Notes under the pieces: generated by a model
The model's database searches: none
Seen by the model: only the letters and a program-made list of their open reading frames with translations
What the model was told of the DNA's origin: nothing
Source: Cyanobacteria bacterium UBA8803
Lineage (GTDB): Bacteria > Cyanobacteriota > Cyanobacteriia > Cyanobacteriales > Coleofasciculaceae
Assembly (NCBI GenBank): GCA_003505715.1
Contig: DNXU01000302.1
Span: forward strand, 5,202 to 21,541
Reading direction: 5' to 3'
DNA length: 16,340 bases
In this document: in pieces, positions 1 to 6,972 of the stretch
Layout: every line of letters begins with the position of its first letter
Numbering within the stretch: the first letter of the stretch is position 1
Position numbers and translations under genes: made by a program

Positions 1-126
1 CTCCCTCACTCCCTCACTCCCTCGCTCCTCACTCCCTCACTCCCTCAGCCCTCATCCCTCTCCCCCTCATCCCTCATCCCGCCTCCCTCATCCCTCACCC
101 CTCAACCCTCATCCCTCATCCCTCAT
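1..126. repeat. Short tandem repeat tract, 8-bp then 7-bp units (consensus NCCCTCA)
   Basis: Bases 1-48 are built from the octamer CTCCCTCA with one unit shortened. From about 49 the period drops to seven (gCCCTCA, tCCCTCA, cCCCTCA, aCCCTCA) and runs to the minE stop codon. Such short tandemly repeated sequences are common between genes in filamentous cyanobacteria. The tract reaches the window edge, so its full length is unknown. On the minus strand it is the 3' untranslated region of minE, and the TGA stop itself lies in a degenerate unit. Confidence 0.9.
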
Positions 127-413
127 TCCTCATCAGACAACGATGTGGGGTCTTTAACCCGACGGATGGGAAGGTTGGCAATCAACGCTGTTGCTCGTTG
201 ATTGCTCTCTAACGAAAACTCCAACCCCTCGGTATCAATTTCAACGTAGCGAGAGACGACTTCTAAGATTTCATTGCGCATCGACTCAATCATCTTGGGG
301 CTGAGGTCAGCGCGATCGTGAGCAATGACCAGTTTAAGGCGGCGTTTGACTTCCGCTCGACTGTTACTGGCACTAGTCCAGGGGAAAAGTCGTTCTAGAA
401 GTTCGCTAATCAC
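123..413 (-). CDS. minE: MinE, cell division topological specificity factor
   Basis: MinE binds MinD at the membrane, stimulates its ATPase and displaces MinC, so the division inhibitor is kept away from mid-cell. The product is 96 residues, normal for cyanobacterial MinE. The N-terminus ([10 protein letters not shown]) is the membrane-targeting and MinD-contact segment. It is followed by the anti-MinCD stretch [17 protein letters not shown] (about residues 23-39) and a C-terminal topological-specificity domain. The start is a GTG with no clear ribosome binding site; an ATG just upstream is out of frame. It is the last gene of minC-minD-minE, 108 bases behind minD. The last residues and the stop codon run into the tandem repeat tract at the window's left edge, so the C-terminal tail may vary between strains. 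Identification is firm. Confidence 0.95.
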   Translation of the reverse strand: MISELLERLFPWTSASNSRAEVKRRLKLVIAHDRADLSPKMIESMRNEILEVVSRYVEIDTEGLEFSLESNQRATALIANLPIRRVKDPTSLSDEE

Positions 414-521
414 GGCATTTGTGTGTTGTGTGTGGTTTGTGGTTGGTTGTTGGTTGTTGGTTGTTTGCGATTGGCTAATGGGTTTGGGGCCAAGGACAAA
501 TAACCCATAACAAACAACTGC
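414..521. repeat. minD-minE spacer with GGTTGTT heptamers and a foldback
   Basis: Three exact heptamers GGTTGTT lie at 445-451, 452-458 and 459-465, preceded by degenerate TG-rich units from 420. The last unit begins an imperfect palindrome: GTTGTTTG (460-467) pairs with CAAACAAC (511-518), TGGGTT (479-484) pairs with AACCCA (503-508), and the tip is TTGGGGCCAA. Read on the minus strand this gives a stem-loop in the minCDE transcript just before minE. It could be an mRNA processing or stability element, or simply a repeat-family remnant. Confidence 0.75.
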
Positions 522-1319
522 TTAGTTTCGGAACATCCGGCGGATGCGGTTGAGCAGATTGTCATGTTCTGCCATTAGGTCAAGAAAGGGAATTTGTTCC
601 CCTTCTAAGCGCCGAGCAATGTTATGAACGGCAATTCCAGGTAGGGCGAGATTCTCGGCCAAAGTTAAGGGTTCGCCGCGATTGCTAGATACAATCACGC
701 GCTCATCATCTGGGATGACACCGATTAAGGGAATGGCGAGAATTTCTTGGACATCTTGCACAGACATCATCTGATCGGCTTGTACCATGGCTGGTTTCAG
801 GCGGTTAACAATTAGGTTGATGCGCTTGATACCTTGGGCTTCCAGCAAACCGACTACCCGATCGGCATCCCGCACCGCCGCAATTTCTGGCGTTGTCACG
901 ATTAAGGCTTCCGATGCCGCAGCGATCGCATTACGGAAACCCATTTCAATTCCCGCTGGGCTGTCAATCAAAATGTAATCGTACTTCTGGGCTAATAAGC
1001 CGATGAGCTTTTTCATTTGGTCGGGACTAACGGCTTCCTTATTGCGGCTTTGGGCAGCAGGTAGCAGTACCATACCATCCTGCCGCTTGTCTTTGACCAA
1101 TGCCTGGTCTAATCGGCATTGGCCTGCTAAGACTTCAATCGCCGTATAGACTACTCGATTTTCCAGACCTAAGAGCAAATCCAAGTTTCTCAGACCAAAA
1201 TCCGCATCGACGAGCGCCACTTGGCGGCCCAATCGAGCGATCGCCACACCTAAATTAGCCGTAACTGTAGTTTTACCCACCCCTCCTTTGCCGGAGGTGA
1301 TAACAATAATGCGACTCAT
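522..1319 (-). CDS. minD: MinD, septum site-determining ATPase
   Basis: MinD is a ParA/MinD-family P-loop ATPase. Its ATP-bound dimer sits on the membrane, recruits MinC to block FtsZ assembly, and is released by MinE. The 265-residue product has the deviant Walker A SGKGGVGKTT at residues 9-18 with the signature lysine, the switch region LVDADFGLRNLDLLLG at about 37-52, and the Walker B-like segment YILIDSPAG. It ends in a basic amphipathic helix (LLNRIRRMFRN) that matches the MinD membrane-targeting sequence. Its ATG overlaps the minC stop codon by four bases (ATGA), which implies translational coupling. Length and motifs are typical; nothing is missing. Confidence 0.98.
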   Translation of the reverse strand: MSRIIVITSGKGGVGKTTVTANLGVAIARLGRQVALVDADFGLRNLDLLLGLENRVVYTAIEVLAGQCRLDQALVKDKRQDGMVLLPAAQSRNKEAVSPDQMKKLIGLLAQKYDYILIDSPAGIEMGFRNAIAAASEALIVTTPEIAAVRDADRVVGLLEAQGIKRINLIVNRLKPAMVQADQMMSVQDVQEILAIPLIGVIPDDERVIVSSNRGEPLTLAENLALPGIAVHNIARRLEGEQIPFLDLMAEHDNLLNRIRRMFRN

Positions 1320-2107
1320 GAATTCAACAACAAGTGGGTTTTAGAAAAATCCGAAGCTCTGGCAATACGTATACCTTGTGGTGTTACATAAGCCACCTCC
1401 GGATAAAAATGATTCGGTGGCATCTCCGGTGCCCTAGCTACGGCATCAGCAATCCGCAGTTGGGTTGGTTCCATTTTAAGAGCCATAATACGGCACGAGC
1501 GATTACCGTTAGCCCCAGCATGAGCAATCCCCCGCAGGCTACCCCAAATCAGAATATCTCCAGCGGCGATGACTGCACCACCCGGATTTAAATCTCCCAC
1601 GATCGCAATAGTGCCGGGATGACGAATCTCCACCCCCGAACGTACCGTCATTTGTAAATATAGGGGGTCTGCCAGTAACTGAGCAGGTGCTGTAGGAGTT
1701 TGATTGAGTGAATAGGTGGCGGATTGCTGTTCTACTGAGTAACCAGCAGTAGCAGCAGCCACAGCAGTTTGACGGCGGCTGGTGTGAACTCGCAATAGCT
1801 GTAGCTGAACTTCACCCAGGGCATCTGCGATCGCTTGTAGTTTCATTCCATCCAACAATTGGTCACCAGCCATCAAATGGACGGGACATTGGGCTTGCCA
1901 AAAGCGATCGCCCCCAAACAGGCGCAGCTTTAGCTGTTCCCATAGGTCAGACCAACTGGCCGCACCCGGCATATCTGCTGTCGGTGGCAAAATTAACAAT
2001 AGCCGTTCCCCATCAGGTTTCAAATGGACTTGAGTTTGGCAATCCACGGCTAAATTGCTTGGGGGAACCGTTGAAACTGGTGATTGTTGGTCGGAATCAA
2101 AATTCAT
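1316..2107 (-). CDS. minC: MinC, septum site-determining division inhibitor
   Basis: MinC is the FtsZ antagonist of the Min system and acts at the poles when recruited by membrane-bound MinD. The 263-residue product has a less conserved N-terminal FtsZ-interacting region (about 20-110), a linker rich in Ala, Gln and Thr (about 110-145), and a C-terminal beta-helical domain (about 155-255). The C-terminal domain carries RSGVEIRHPGTIAIVGDLNP and the motif GDILIWGSLRGIAHAG, which are the MinC dimerisation and MinD-binding features. It is the first gene of the operon. The ATG at 2107 is the chosen start; no strong ribosome binding site is visible upstream. The stop overlaps the minD start. Confidence 0.96.
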   Translation of the reverse strand: MNFDSDQQSPVSTVPPSNLAVDCQTQVHLKPDGERLLLILPPTADMPGAASWSDLWEQLKLRLFGGDRFWQAQCPVHLMAGDQLLDGMKLQAIADALGEVQLQLLRVHTSRRQTAVAAATAGYSVEQQSATYSLNQTPTAPAQLLADPLYLQMTVRSGVEIRHPGTIAIVGDLNPGGAVIAAGDILIWGSLRGIAHAGANGNRSCRIMALKMEPTQLRIADAVARAPEMPPNHFYPEVAYVTPQGIRIARASDFSKTHLLLNS

Positions 2108-2588
2108 GCAGCAACAGAATCATCGTCGGGGCACCGACTTACTAAACTAACATCCTACCTTGACTGGGGAAGGGAGAGAGGGACAGCCAGAGGTATAGAT
2201 CTTAGCTGGTTACTCTATTTTCGCCAAGCTGCACTGGTGCATCCGGACAGATGCACGGGCACTCCTTGCTTTTCGAGGCGAGAGAGGAGGTGCAGGGATG
2301 ATGGATGAGCCAAATCACAATTTTAAGGCTCGAAAACTTTGTGATTTATGCCTATAGCTATTCTCACTCAATTGGGAAATCTTCTGTTCGGTATTATTTA
2401 TAGTCTGTTCACCCATAAAAACTTTCCATAACCTAAACTTAACCAAATGTTAAGAAAATATTAAATTATTTTTCAAAAGAGTTCATATAATATTATATTA
2501 GGCTTAAGCGCTAGTATTTTGAGAAATTAAAGGTAAATCTGAGGGTGCAGGTTTAGAGAAATTTCCTAGAAAATAATTGAATATTTTT
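2108..2588. other. Intergenic region between divergent minC and the diguanylate cyclase gene
   Basis: This 481-base stretch must hold the promoters for minCDE (leftward) and for the cyclase gene (rightward). The half next to minC is GC-richer and contains a perfect 7-bp hairpin, GTGCATC (2237-2243) and GATGCAC (2250-2256), with a six-base loop. A strong purine-rich site (AGGAGG, 2285-2290) lies 7 bases before an ATG at 2298, but that frame codes only 19 residues. From about 2330 the sequence becomes AT-rich, with an inverted repeat CTTAAC/GTTAAG (2438-2443, 2449-2454) and a TATAAT at 2486-2491. No convincing protein gene is seen. Confidence 0.6.
2486..2491 (+). promoter_or_regulatory. Candidate -10 box upstream of the diguanylate cyclase gene
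   Basis: A consensus TATAAT sits about 98 bases before the likely ATG at 2589. No good TTGACA-like -35 hexamer lies 16-18 bases upstream, so if used it would be a -35-poor or activator-dependent promoter. The surroundings are very AT-rich, so a chance match is possible. Confidence 0.25.
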
Positions 2589-3674
2589 ATGCTGTCAGTT
2601 CAGGAGTCCTACCAAGAACTTTCGGTGTCTGTCCAATCAGAACTCCAGAATCTGAGTGTAGAGTCGGTGCTTCAGGAATTGCCACTCTACAATTTTCATT
2701 TTGAGTCCTCTCAGATCGGGCAGGAAGTCGCTCAGACTTTTCAACTCAATCCCGTGCTGCCAGGAATCATTTTGACAGAACAGGGGAAGTTTGCAGGGAT
2801 GATTTCGCGGCGTCGATTTCTCGAACAGATGAGCCGGCCCTATGGATTGGAACTTTTTTTAAAGCGACCCCTCAAATCTTTATATCGCTTTGCTCAGACT
2901 GAGGTTTTAATTTTGACAGGGGACACCCGGATTGTTAATGCTGCACATCGCTGCTTGGAACGTTCTGCGGAGTTACTCTACGAGCCAATTGCAGTGGAGT
3001 TGGCACCACGAACTTATCGCGTCTTAGATACTTATCAATTATTGGTGGCTCAGTTACACATTCACGAACTAGCAACCCAGCTATTGGCACAGCTATACCA
3101 CAAATTAGAGGTCGCTAACTTACAGTTAGAGCATTTGGCGACCTCCGATGGTTTAACTGGAGTGGCTAACCGACGCCGATTTGATGAATATTTACAAACT
3201 TGCTGGGAACAACAATGCGAGGGGAATTCCTGGCTATCGCTGATTATGTGCGATGTTGATTTTTTTAAAAGCTACAATGACAATTACGGTCATCAAGCTG
3301 GTGATGAGTGTTTGCGGCAAATTGCGGCAGGAATTCGGCGCGTTCTCAAGCGACCGGGGGATTTAGTAGCGCGTTATGGCGGTGAAGAATTCGGCGTGAT
3401 TCTACCGCTAACCCCCCTTAAAGGTGCCGTTCAAGTTGCCGAAATGATTCGGCAAGAGGTTAAATCCTTAGGGATTCCTCATGAAAAATCTTTGGTGAGT
3501 TCTGGTATAACTCTCAGTCTTGGGGTGGGTAGCATAATACCAACTTCGGAGCTATTGCCAACGACTTTAACCGCAACGGCAGATGCCGCCTTGTATAAGG
3601 CAAAGTCTTCAGGGCGCGATCGCGTGGTTGTCTATCCCCCCTTGAATTCCTTACAATTTAACTCCTCAGTGTAG
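2589..3674 (+). CDS. Diguanylate cyclase with N-terminal sensory domain (GGDEF protein)
   Basis: Predicted to make cyclic di-GMP from two GTP. The reading frame opens at a TTG at 2577, but I prefer ATG 2589 because the product then aligns from its first residue with the neighbouring kinase (both begin MLSVQ); this gives 361 residues. Residues 1 to about 165 are the sensory module shared with that kinase, of uncertain fold, perhaps CBS-like. A short helical linker (about 165-183) follows, then the GGDEF domain (about 184-350). The active site is ARYGGEEF (GGEEF at 264-268), with a metal-binding aspartate in CDVDFFK (222). The inhibitory I-site RPGD (255-258) sits five residues before GGEEF, so the enzyme should be active and feedback-inhibited. 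No membrane segment or EAL domain is present. It stands alone on the plus strand, 336 bases before the kinase gene. Confidence 0.93.
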   Translation: MLSVQESYQELSVSVQSELQNLSVESVLQELPLYNFHFESSQIGQEVAQTFQLNPVLPGIILTEQGKFAGMISRRRFLEQMSRPYGLELFLKRPLKSLYRFAQTEVLILTGDTRIVNAAHRCLERSAELLYEPIAVELAPRTYRVLDTYQLLVAQLHIHELATQLLAQLYHKLEVANLQLEHLATSDGLTGVANRRRFDEYLQTCWEQQCEGNSWLSLIMCDVDFFKSYNDNYGHQAGDECLRQIAAGIRRVLKRPGDLVARYGGEEFGVILPLTPLKGAVQVAEMIRQEVKSLGIPHEKSLVSSGITLSLGVGSIIPTSELLPTTLTATADAALYKAKSSGRDRVVVYPPLNSLQFNSSV

Positions 3675-4010
3675 GATATTATGCTAAAAATTTAAATTCC
3701 ATCTTTCACTTTTATTTAATTGTATCTATGCTTACTGCAAGCAAAAATCAAGAGAAATATAATCTTATATTAACTAATTTTTAATAAAGCGTTAACCTAT
3801 TAATATAACTCAATATCATACAATATTTGATATATAGCGTTTTCAAATAGTTCGTTAACAGTGAAGGTGCTGAAAGCCTTATTTGACAAAGGTTTCAGGT
3901 TGCATCTCAATCTCAAATGAAAACACTATATTAAATCTTATGGAAAATTCACTTTAAAACTTAACTAAGTAAGTTTATATAAGAACTATGGATACTAATT
4001 GGAATAATTT
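3675..4010. other. AT-rich intergenic region between cyclase and kinase genes
   Basis: This 336-base gap is strongly AT-rich. It holds the foldback element at 3832-3931 and otherwise only poly-A/T stretches. No clear rho-independent terminator follows the cyclase stop. The kinase promoter must lie here, but no confident -35/-10 pair stands out in the 79 bases between the element and the kinase ATG, so the element itself may supply promoter sequence. No reading frame here looks coding. Confidence 0.6.
3832..3931. mobile_element. MITE-like 100-bp foldback element
   Basis: The ends are 14-bp terminal inverted repeats with one mismatch: ATATAGCGTTTTCA (3832-3845) and TGAAAACACTATAT (3918-3931). 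An inner imperfect palindrome (CTGAAAGCCTT at about 3870-3880 against AAAGGTTTCAG) makes nearly the whole element able to fold on itself. It encodes nothing. Size, non-coding content and inverted ends fit a miniature inverted-repeat transposable element. A TA target duplication is possible but cannot be separated from the AT-rich flanks. Only one copy is seen in this window. Confidence 0.55.
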
Positions 4011-5342
4011 ATGCTATCTGTCCAAAAGTATTACAAAAAGTTAGTAATCCCTCCTCAAGCTGAGATGAACCATCTTAGTCTGGAGTCAACGCTCCGAGAG
4101 CTTTCACTCTACAACTCTCAAATTGAATCGTCTCGCCTTGGTACGGAAGTTGCTCAATCGTTTCAACTAAATCCCCTGCTGCCGGGAGTCATTCTCACCC
4201 AGCAGGGGAAATTTGCAGGAATGATTTCGCGAAGGCGGTTTTTGGAACAGATGAGTCGTCCATATGGGCTAGAGCTGTTTCTGAAACGTCCTCTATTCTC
4301 TTTATACCGTTTTGTGAGTACGGATGTTTTGCGGTTCAAAGGAGATATGGCGATCGTAGAAGCTGCTCGCCGTTCCCTACAGCGTCCGCCAGAACTACTC
4401 TACGAACCAATTGTGGTAGAGACAGAACTAGAAAATTACCGATTGTTGGACGTACATCAGTTACTCATCGCTCAGTCTAAGATTCATGAGTTGACCACTC
4501 AGCTCCTCAACGAGCAAACCCAAGCACAGATGATTCAGACGGAAAAAATGGCTAGTTTGGGTCAGATGGTTGCCGGAGTTGCTCATGAAATAAAAAATCC
4601 GGTTGGTTGTATTACATGTAATTTTGAATTTTTAGAAAATTACTGTCAAAAATTAATTGACATCTTGTCTGCTTATGAGGCAGAAACACCTGAATTACCC
4701 GATCATCTGATTGAATTAAGGGAAGAATTGGAGCTAGATTTTATATTACAAGACTTACCAAAAATCCTGAAAAGTATAGGAACAGGGTCAGAAAGATTAA
4801 CTAAAATCGTTGGCAGCCTGCACAGTTTCTCTCACATGGATGAATCAAATCGCAAGCCCGCTAATATTCATGAATGTATAGAGAGTACTTTGATTATTTT
4901 ACATAACCGCCTCAAGCATGGTATGGAGGTGATTAAAGATTATGGAGATTTGCCACCTGTCAATTGCTACTCCGGCCAACTAAGTCAGGTATTCATGAAT
5001 ATCATCAGTAATGCCATTGATGCATTAACGGATAAAGTCAACGAGCAAGGAGCTAACCTGAAGGAGTGGAAACCAAAAATTGAGATCCACACCAACTTGT
5101 TACAGCACTCAGAAGCAGATTGGGTATCGATACTGATTCAGGATAATGGCCCTGGGATACCCTTAGCCATTCAACAGCGAATTTTTGAGATGTTTTTCAC
5201 CACCAAGCCAGTTGGGAAGGGAACGGGTTTGGGTTTAGCCATCAGCCATCAAATTGTCACCCAAAAACATGGAGGGGAATTACTGATGCGTTCCGAGCCT
5301 AGGACAGGGACGGAATTTCAAATTTTGCTGCCGTTGGTTTAG
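4011..5342 (+). CDS. Soluble sensor histidine kinase
   Basis: A 443-residue two-component sensor kinase with no membrane segment, so cytoplasmic. Residues 1 to about 166 are the sensory module shared with the upstream diguanylate cyclase, with an identical run at 65-95. A short helix leads to the dimerisation/phosphoacceptor domain, with the H-box VAGVAHEIKNP (phosphoacceptor His192). A longer-than-usual helical insert (about 205-255) follows. The ATPase domain has N-box NIISNAIDAL (Asn334), G1 DNGPGI (378-383), F-box FEMFFTTKP, G2 GKGTGLGLA (402-410) and a C-terminal G3 (GTEFQILLPL). All catalytic boxes are intact. No response regulator is adjacent, so it is an orphan kinase here. The start is ATG with a weak GGA eight bases upstream. 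Its stop is five bases from that of the convergent HlyD-family gene. Confidence 0.93.
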   Translation: MLSVQKYYKKLVIPPQAEMNHLSLESTLRELSLYNSQIESSRLGTEVAQSFQLNPLLPGVILTQQGKFAGMISRRRFLEQMSRPYGLELFLKRPLFSLYRFVSTDVLRFKGDMAIVEAARRSLQRPPELLYEPIVVETELENYRLLDVHQLLIAQSKIHELTTQLLNEQTQAQMIQTEKMASLGQMVAGVAHEIKNPVGCITCNFEFLENYCQKLIDILSAYEAETPELPDHLIELREELELDFILQDLPKILKSIGTGSERLTKIVGSLHSFSHMDESNRKPANIHECIESTLIILHNRLKHGMEVIKDYGDLPPVNCYSGQLSQVFMNIISNAIDALTDKVNEQGANLKEWKPKIEIHTNLLQHSEADWVSILIQDNGPGIPLAIQQRIFEMFFTTKPVGKGTGLGLAISHQIVTQKHGGELLMRSEPRTGTEFQILLPLV

Positions 5343-5347
5343 CTCAA

Positions 5348-6967
5348 TCACTGCAAACCGCTCCACTCCCGCAAGAAGGGCAGTAAAAACGTAATCGGTG
5401 CTCGTTCTTCCACCGTTACCCGCAATGCCGTTGTCGTTCCTGCTGTTAGCTTGGTATCTGGGCCTTTCGATGACGACCACTTGTAACCACTGACATTACT
5501 GGATTCTGGGACTAACTCTGCTATCACTTCCACCTTAGGGGTTTTCCCTGCGATCGCATCTGCCAGTTCCGCATTACCTAATTTGGAAGCGGCTGTCGTT
5601 GACGTAACCGGATAGGGGGAGACAGATTTCACCGTTGCTACAATCCCTCCAAACCGCTCGCGCTTGACTGTATCGGGTGTAATTTGCATCTTCATCTCTG
5701 GCTTGATGCGTTTGCCATCTTTGACATCGAAGTAAGCAATACTTGTCAGTTGAACCTTCCCTTGCTCTTGAGTTTTTAAAGTGCCAAGGCGCGTACCGGG
5801 ACTCACGACTTGTCCCAGTACACTACTGACTTCTAGAATGCAGCCTTCCTGGGGACTTTCAATCAAGCTACGCTCTTTAATTTGTTGCTCCAATTGGGCA
5901 ATGGTGCGCTCGACTTCTGCAATTTCATTTTTTCGATCATTGGATGCTTGTAAATTGTCTTGTTCCAGTCGCTTGCTGCGGCTGTCTAACTCTTGTAGCT
6001 GAGCTTGAATGTCAGTCACTTGACTGCGATTATCTCGAAAAGACTTTTCAATACTAATCTCTTGAGTATTCAGTTGCTGTAATTGAGTTTGAATATCAGA
6101 AACTTGATTACGATTTTCTCGGAAAGATTTTTCAACCCCTATTTCTTTAGTACTTAATTCTTTTAACTGAGCTTGAATACTGGAAACTTGGTTGCGATTT
6201 TCTCGATAAGCATTTTCTGCTTCTAAAATTGAATCGGTTGAAATTGCGCCTTCTTTTTGCAGAGCATTACGAATGTCCAACCTCTTTTTCAGCACTGGAT
6301 TTAACTCATTAAGGCTCTGAATTTGTTGTTCAAAAGTGCGTCGTTGCTGTTCAATAGCGCTTAATTCTCGTTCTTTAGAAACAGATGCTAATGCTTGGGT
6401 GTCTTGAAGTCGTTGTTGCAAGGTTTGACGTTGCTGTGCAATCGTGATTAACCCTTGGTCTTTGAGACTGGGAGATAGGGATTGAATATCTCGCAACCGT
6501 TGGAGCAGACTAGTACGGGTAGAAGCGATCGCGTCTCGTTCTACTTGCGTGCGCTGTCTTTGCAGTGAGTCAGTATTAGCAGCTTGAGCGCTCAACTGCT
6601 GTTGTTTAGCTTGTTGGAGTTTCAGTTGTTCTTCTAATTCAGTGGGTTTAATGGTTGCTAAAATTTCCCCTTTTTTAACGCACTGATTATCTTTAATTAA
6701 TAAAGATTCTAACTGTCCTGCCAGTGGCGATTGTAACTCTAAAATTCGTTGCGGCGAAGTTAATACCCCTTGTCCGGATACCGTTACAGGAATTCTCCCC
6801 ACAACGCTCCAAACCAGCACCATCACAGTAAATCCTCCCACAGCTATGGCGGGGATAAAGTCTTTAGGTTTGACCACTTGCATGAGTTGGTCAAGCTGTT
6901 CTGGGGAGGCAAGAGATTCTAGAGATTGCTTTTGCTCTAAGTTTTCATTATCATTAGAAACAGTCAT
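5348..6967 (-). CDS. HlyD-family membrane fusion protein, NHLM/NHLP exporter type
   Basis: Periplasmic adaptor subunit that would link an inner-membrane ABC exporter to an outer channel. I chose ATG 6967 (539 residues): it follows the upstream stop by five bases and has an AAGGA 11 bases before it. The longer frame from 7003 would overlap that gene by 31 bases. A cytoplasmic N-terminus (about 36 residues) leads to one membrane helix (about 37-57, IPAIAVGGFTVMVLVWSVVG). Then come a split lipoyl-like domain (about 76-106 and 367-397), a very long coiled coil (about 108-365) built of 28-residue repeats, and a C-terminal beta-barrel region ending VTVEERAPITFLLPFLREW. The opening PEQLDQLMQVVKPKDF resembles NHLM/NHLP bacteriocin-system secretion proteins as I recall them. 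It forms an operon with the CNB protein. No ABC transporter gene is present in the window. Confidence 0.85.
   Translation of the reverse strand: MTVSNDNENLEQKQSLESLASPEQLDQLMQVVKPKDFIPAIAVGGFTVMVLVWSVVGRIPVTVSGQGVLTSPQRILELQSPLAGQLESLLIKDNQCVKKGEILATIKPTELEEQLKLQQAKQQQLSAQAANTDSLQRQRTQVERDAIASTRTSLLQRLRDIQSLSPSLKDQGLITIAQQRQTLQQRLQDTQALASVSKERELSAIEQQRRTFEQQIQSLNELNPVLKKRLDIRNALQKEGAISTDSILEAENAYRENRNQVSSIQAQLKELSTKEIGVEKSFRENRNQVSDIQTQLQQLNTQEISIEKSFRDNRSQVTDIQAQLQELDSRSKRLEQDNLQASNDRKNEIAEVERTIAQLEQQIKERSLIESPQEGCILEVSSVLGQVVSPGTRLGTLKTQEQGKVQLTSIAYFDVKDGKRIKPEMKMQITPDTVKRERFGGIVATVKSVSPYPVTSTTAASKLGNAELADAIAGKTPKVEVIAELVPESSNVSGYKWSSSKGPDTKLTAGTTTALRVTVEERAPITFLLPFLREWSGLQ
5960..6211 (-). 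repeat. Three tandem 84-bp (28-residue) repeats in the HlyD coiled coil
   Basis: Three successive 28-residue units share the pattern (A/S)(Y/F)R(E/D)NR(N/S)QV(S/T)xIQ(A/T)QLxxL. They occupy residues 253-280, 281-308 and 309-336 of the protein counted from ATG 6967. A more diverged set of three units of similar length lies just N-terminal (6281-6538; compare IAQQRQTLQQRLQ with IEQQRRTFEQQIQ). The coiled coil therefore seems to have grown by unit duplication, which would set hairpin length. Confidence 0.8.
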
Positions 6968-6972
6968 AAAGT

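Noticed and set aside
1..126. CRISPR array
   Set aside because: Units are 7-8 bp and contiguous, with no spacers.
2084..2308. Forward reading frame of 74 codons overlapping the minC start
   Set aside because: It overlaps minC antisense, shows no recognisable domain and has biased composition; treated as chance.
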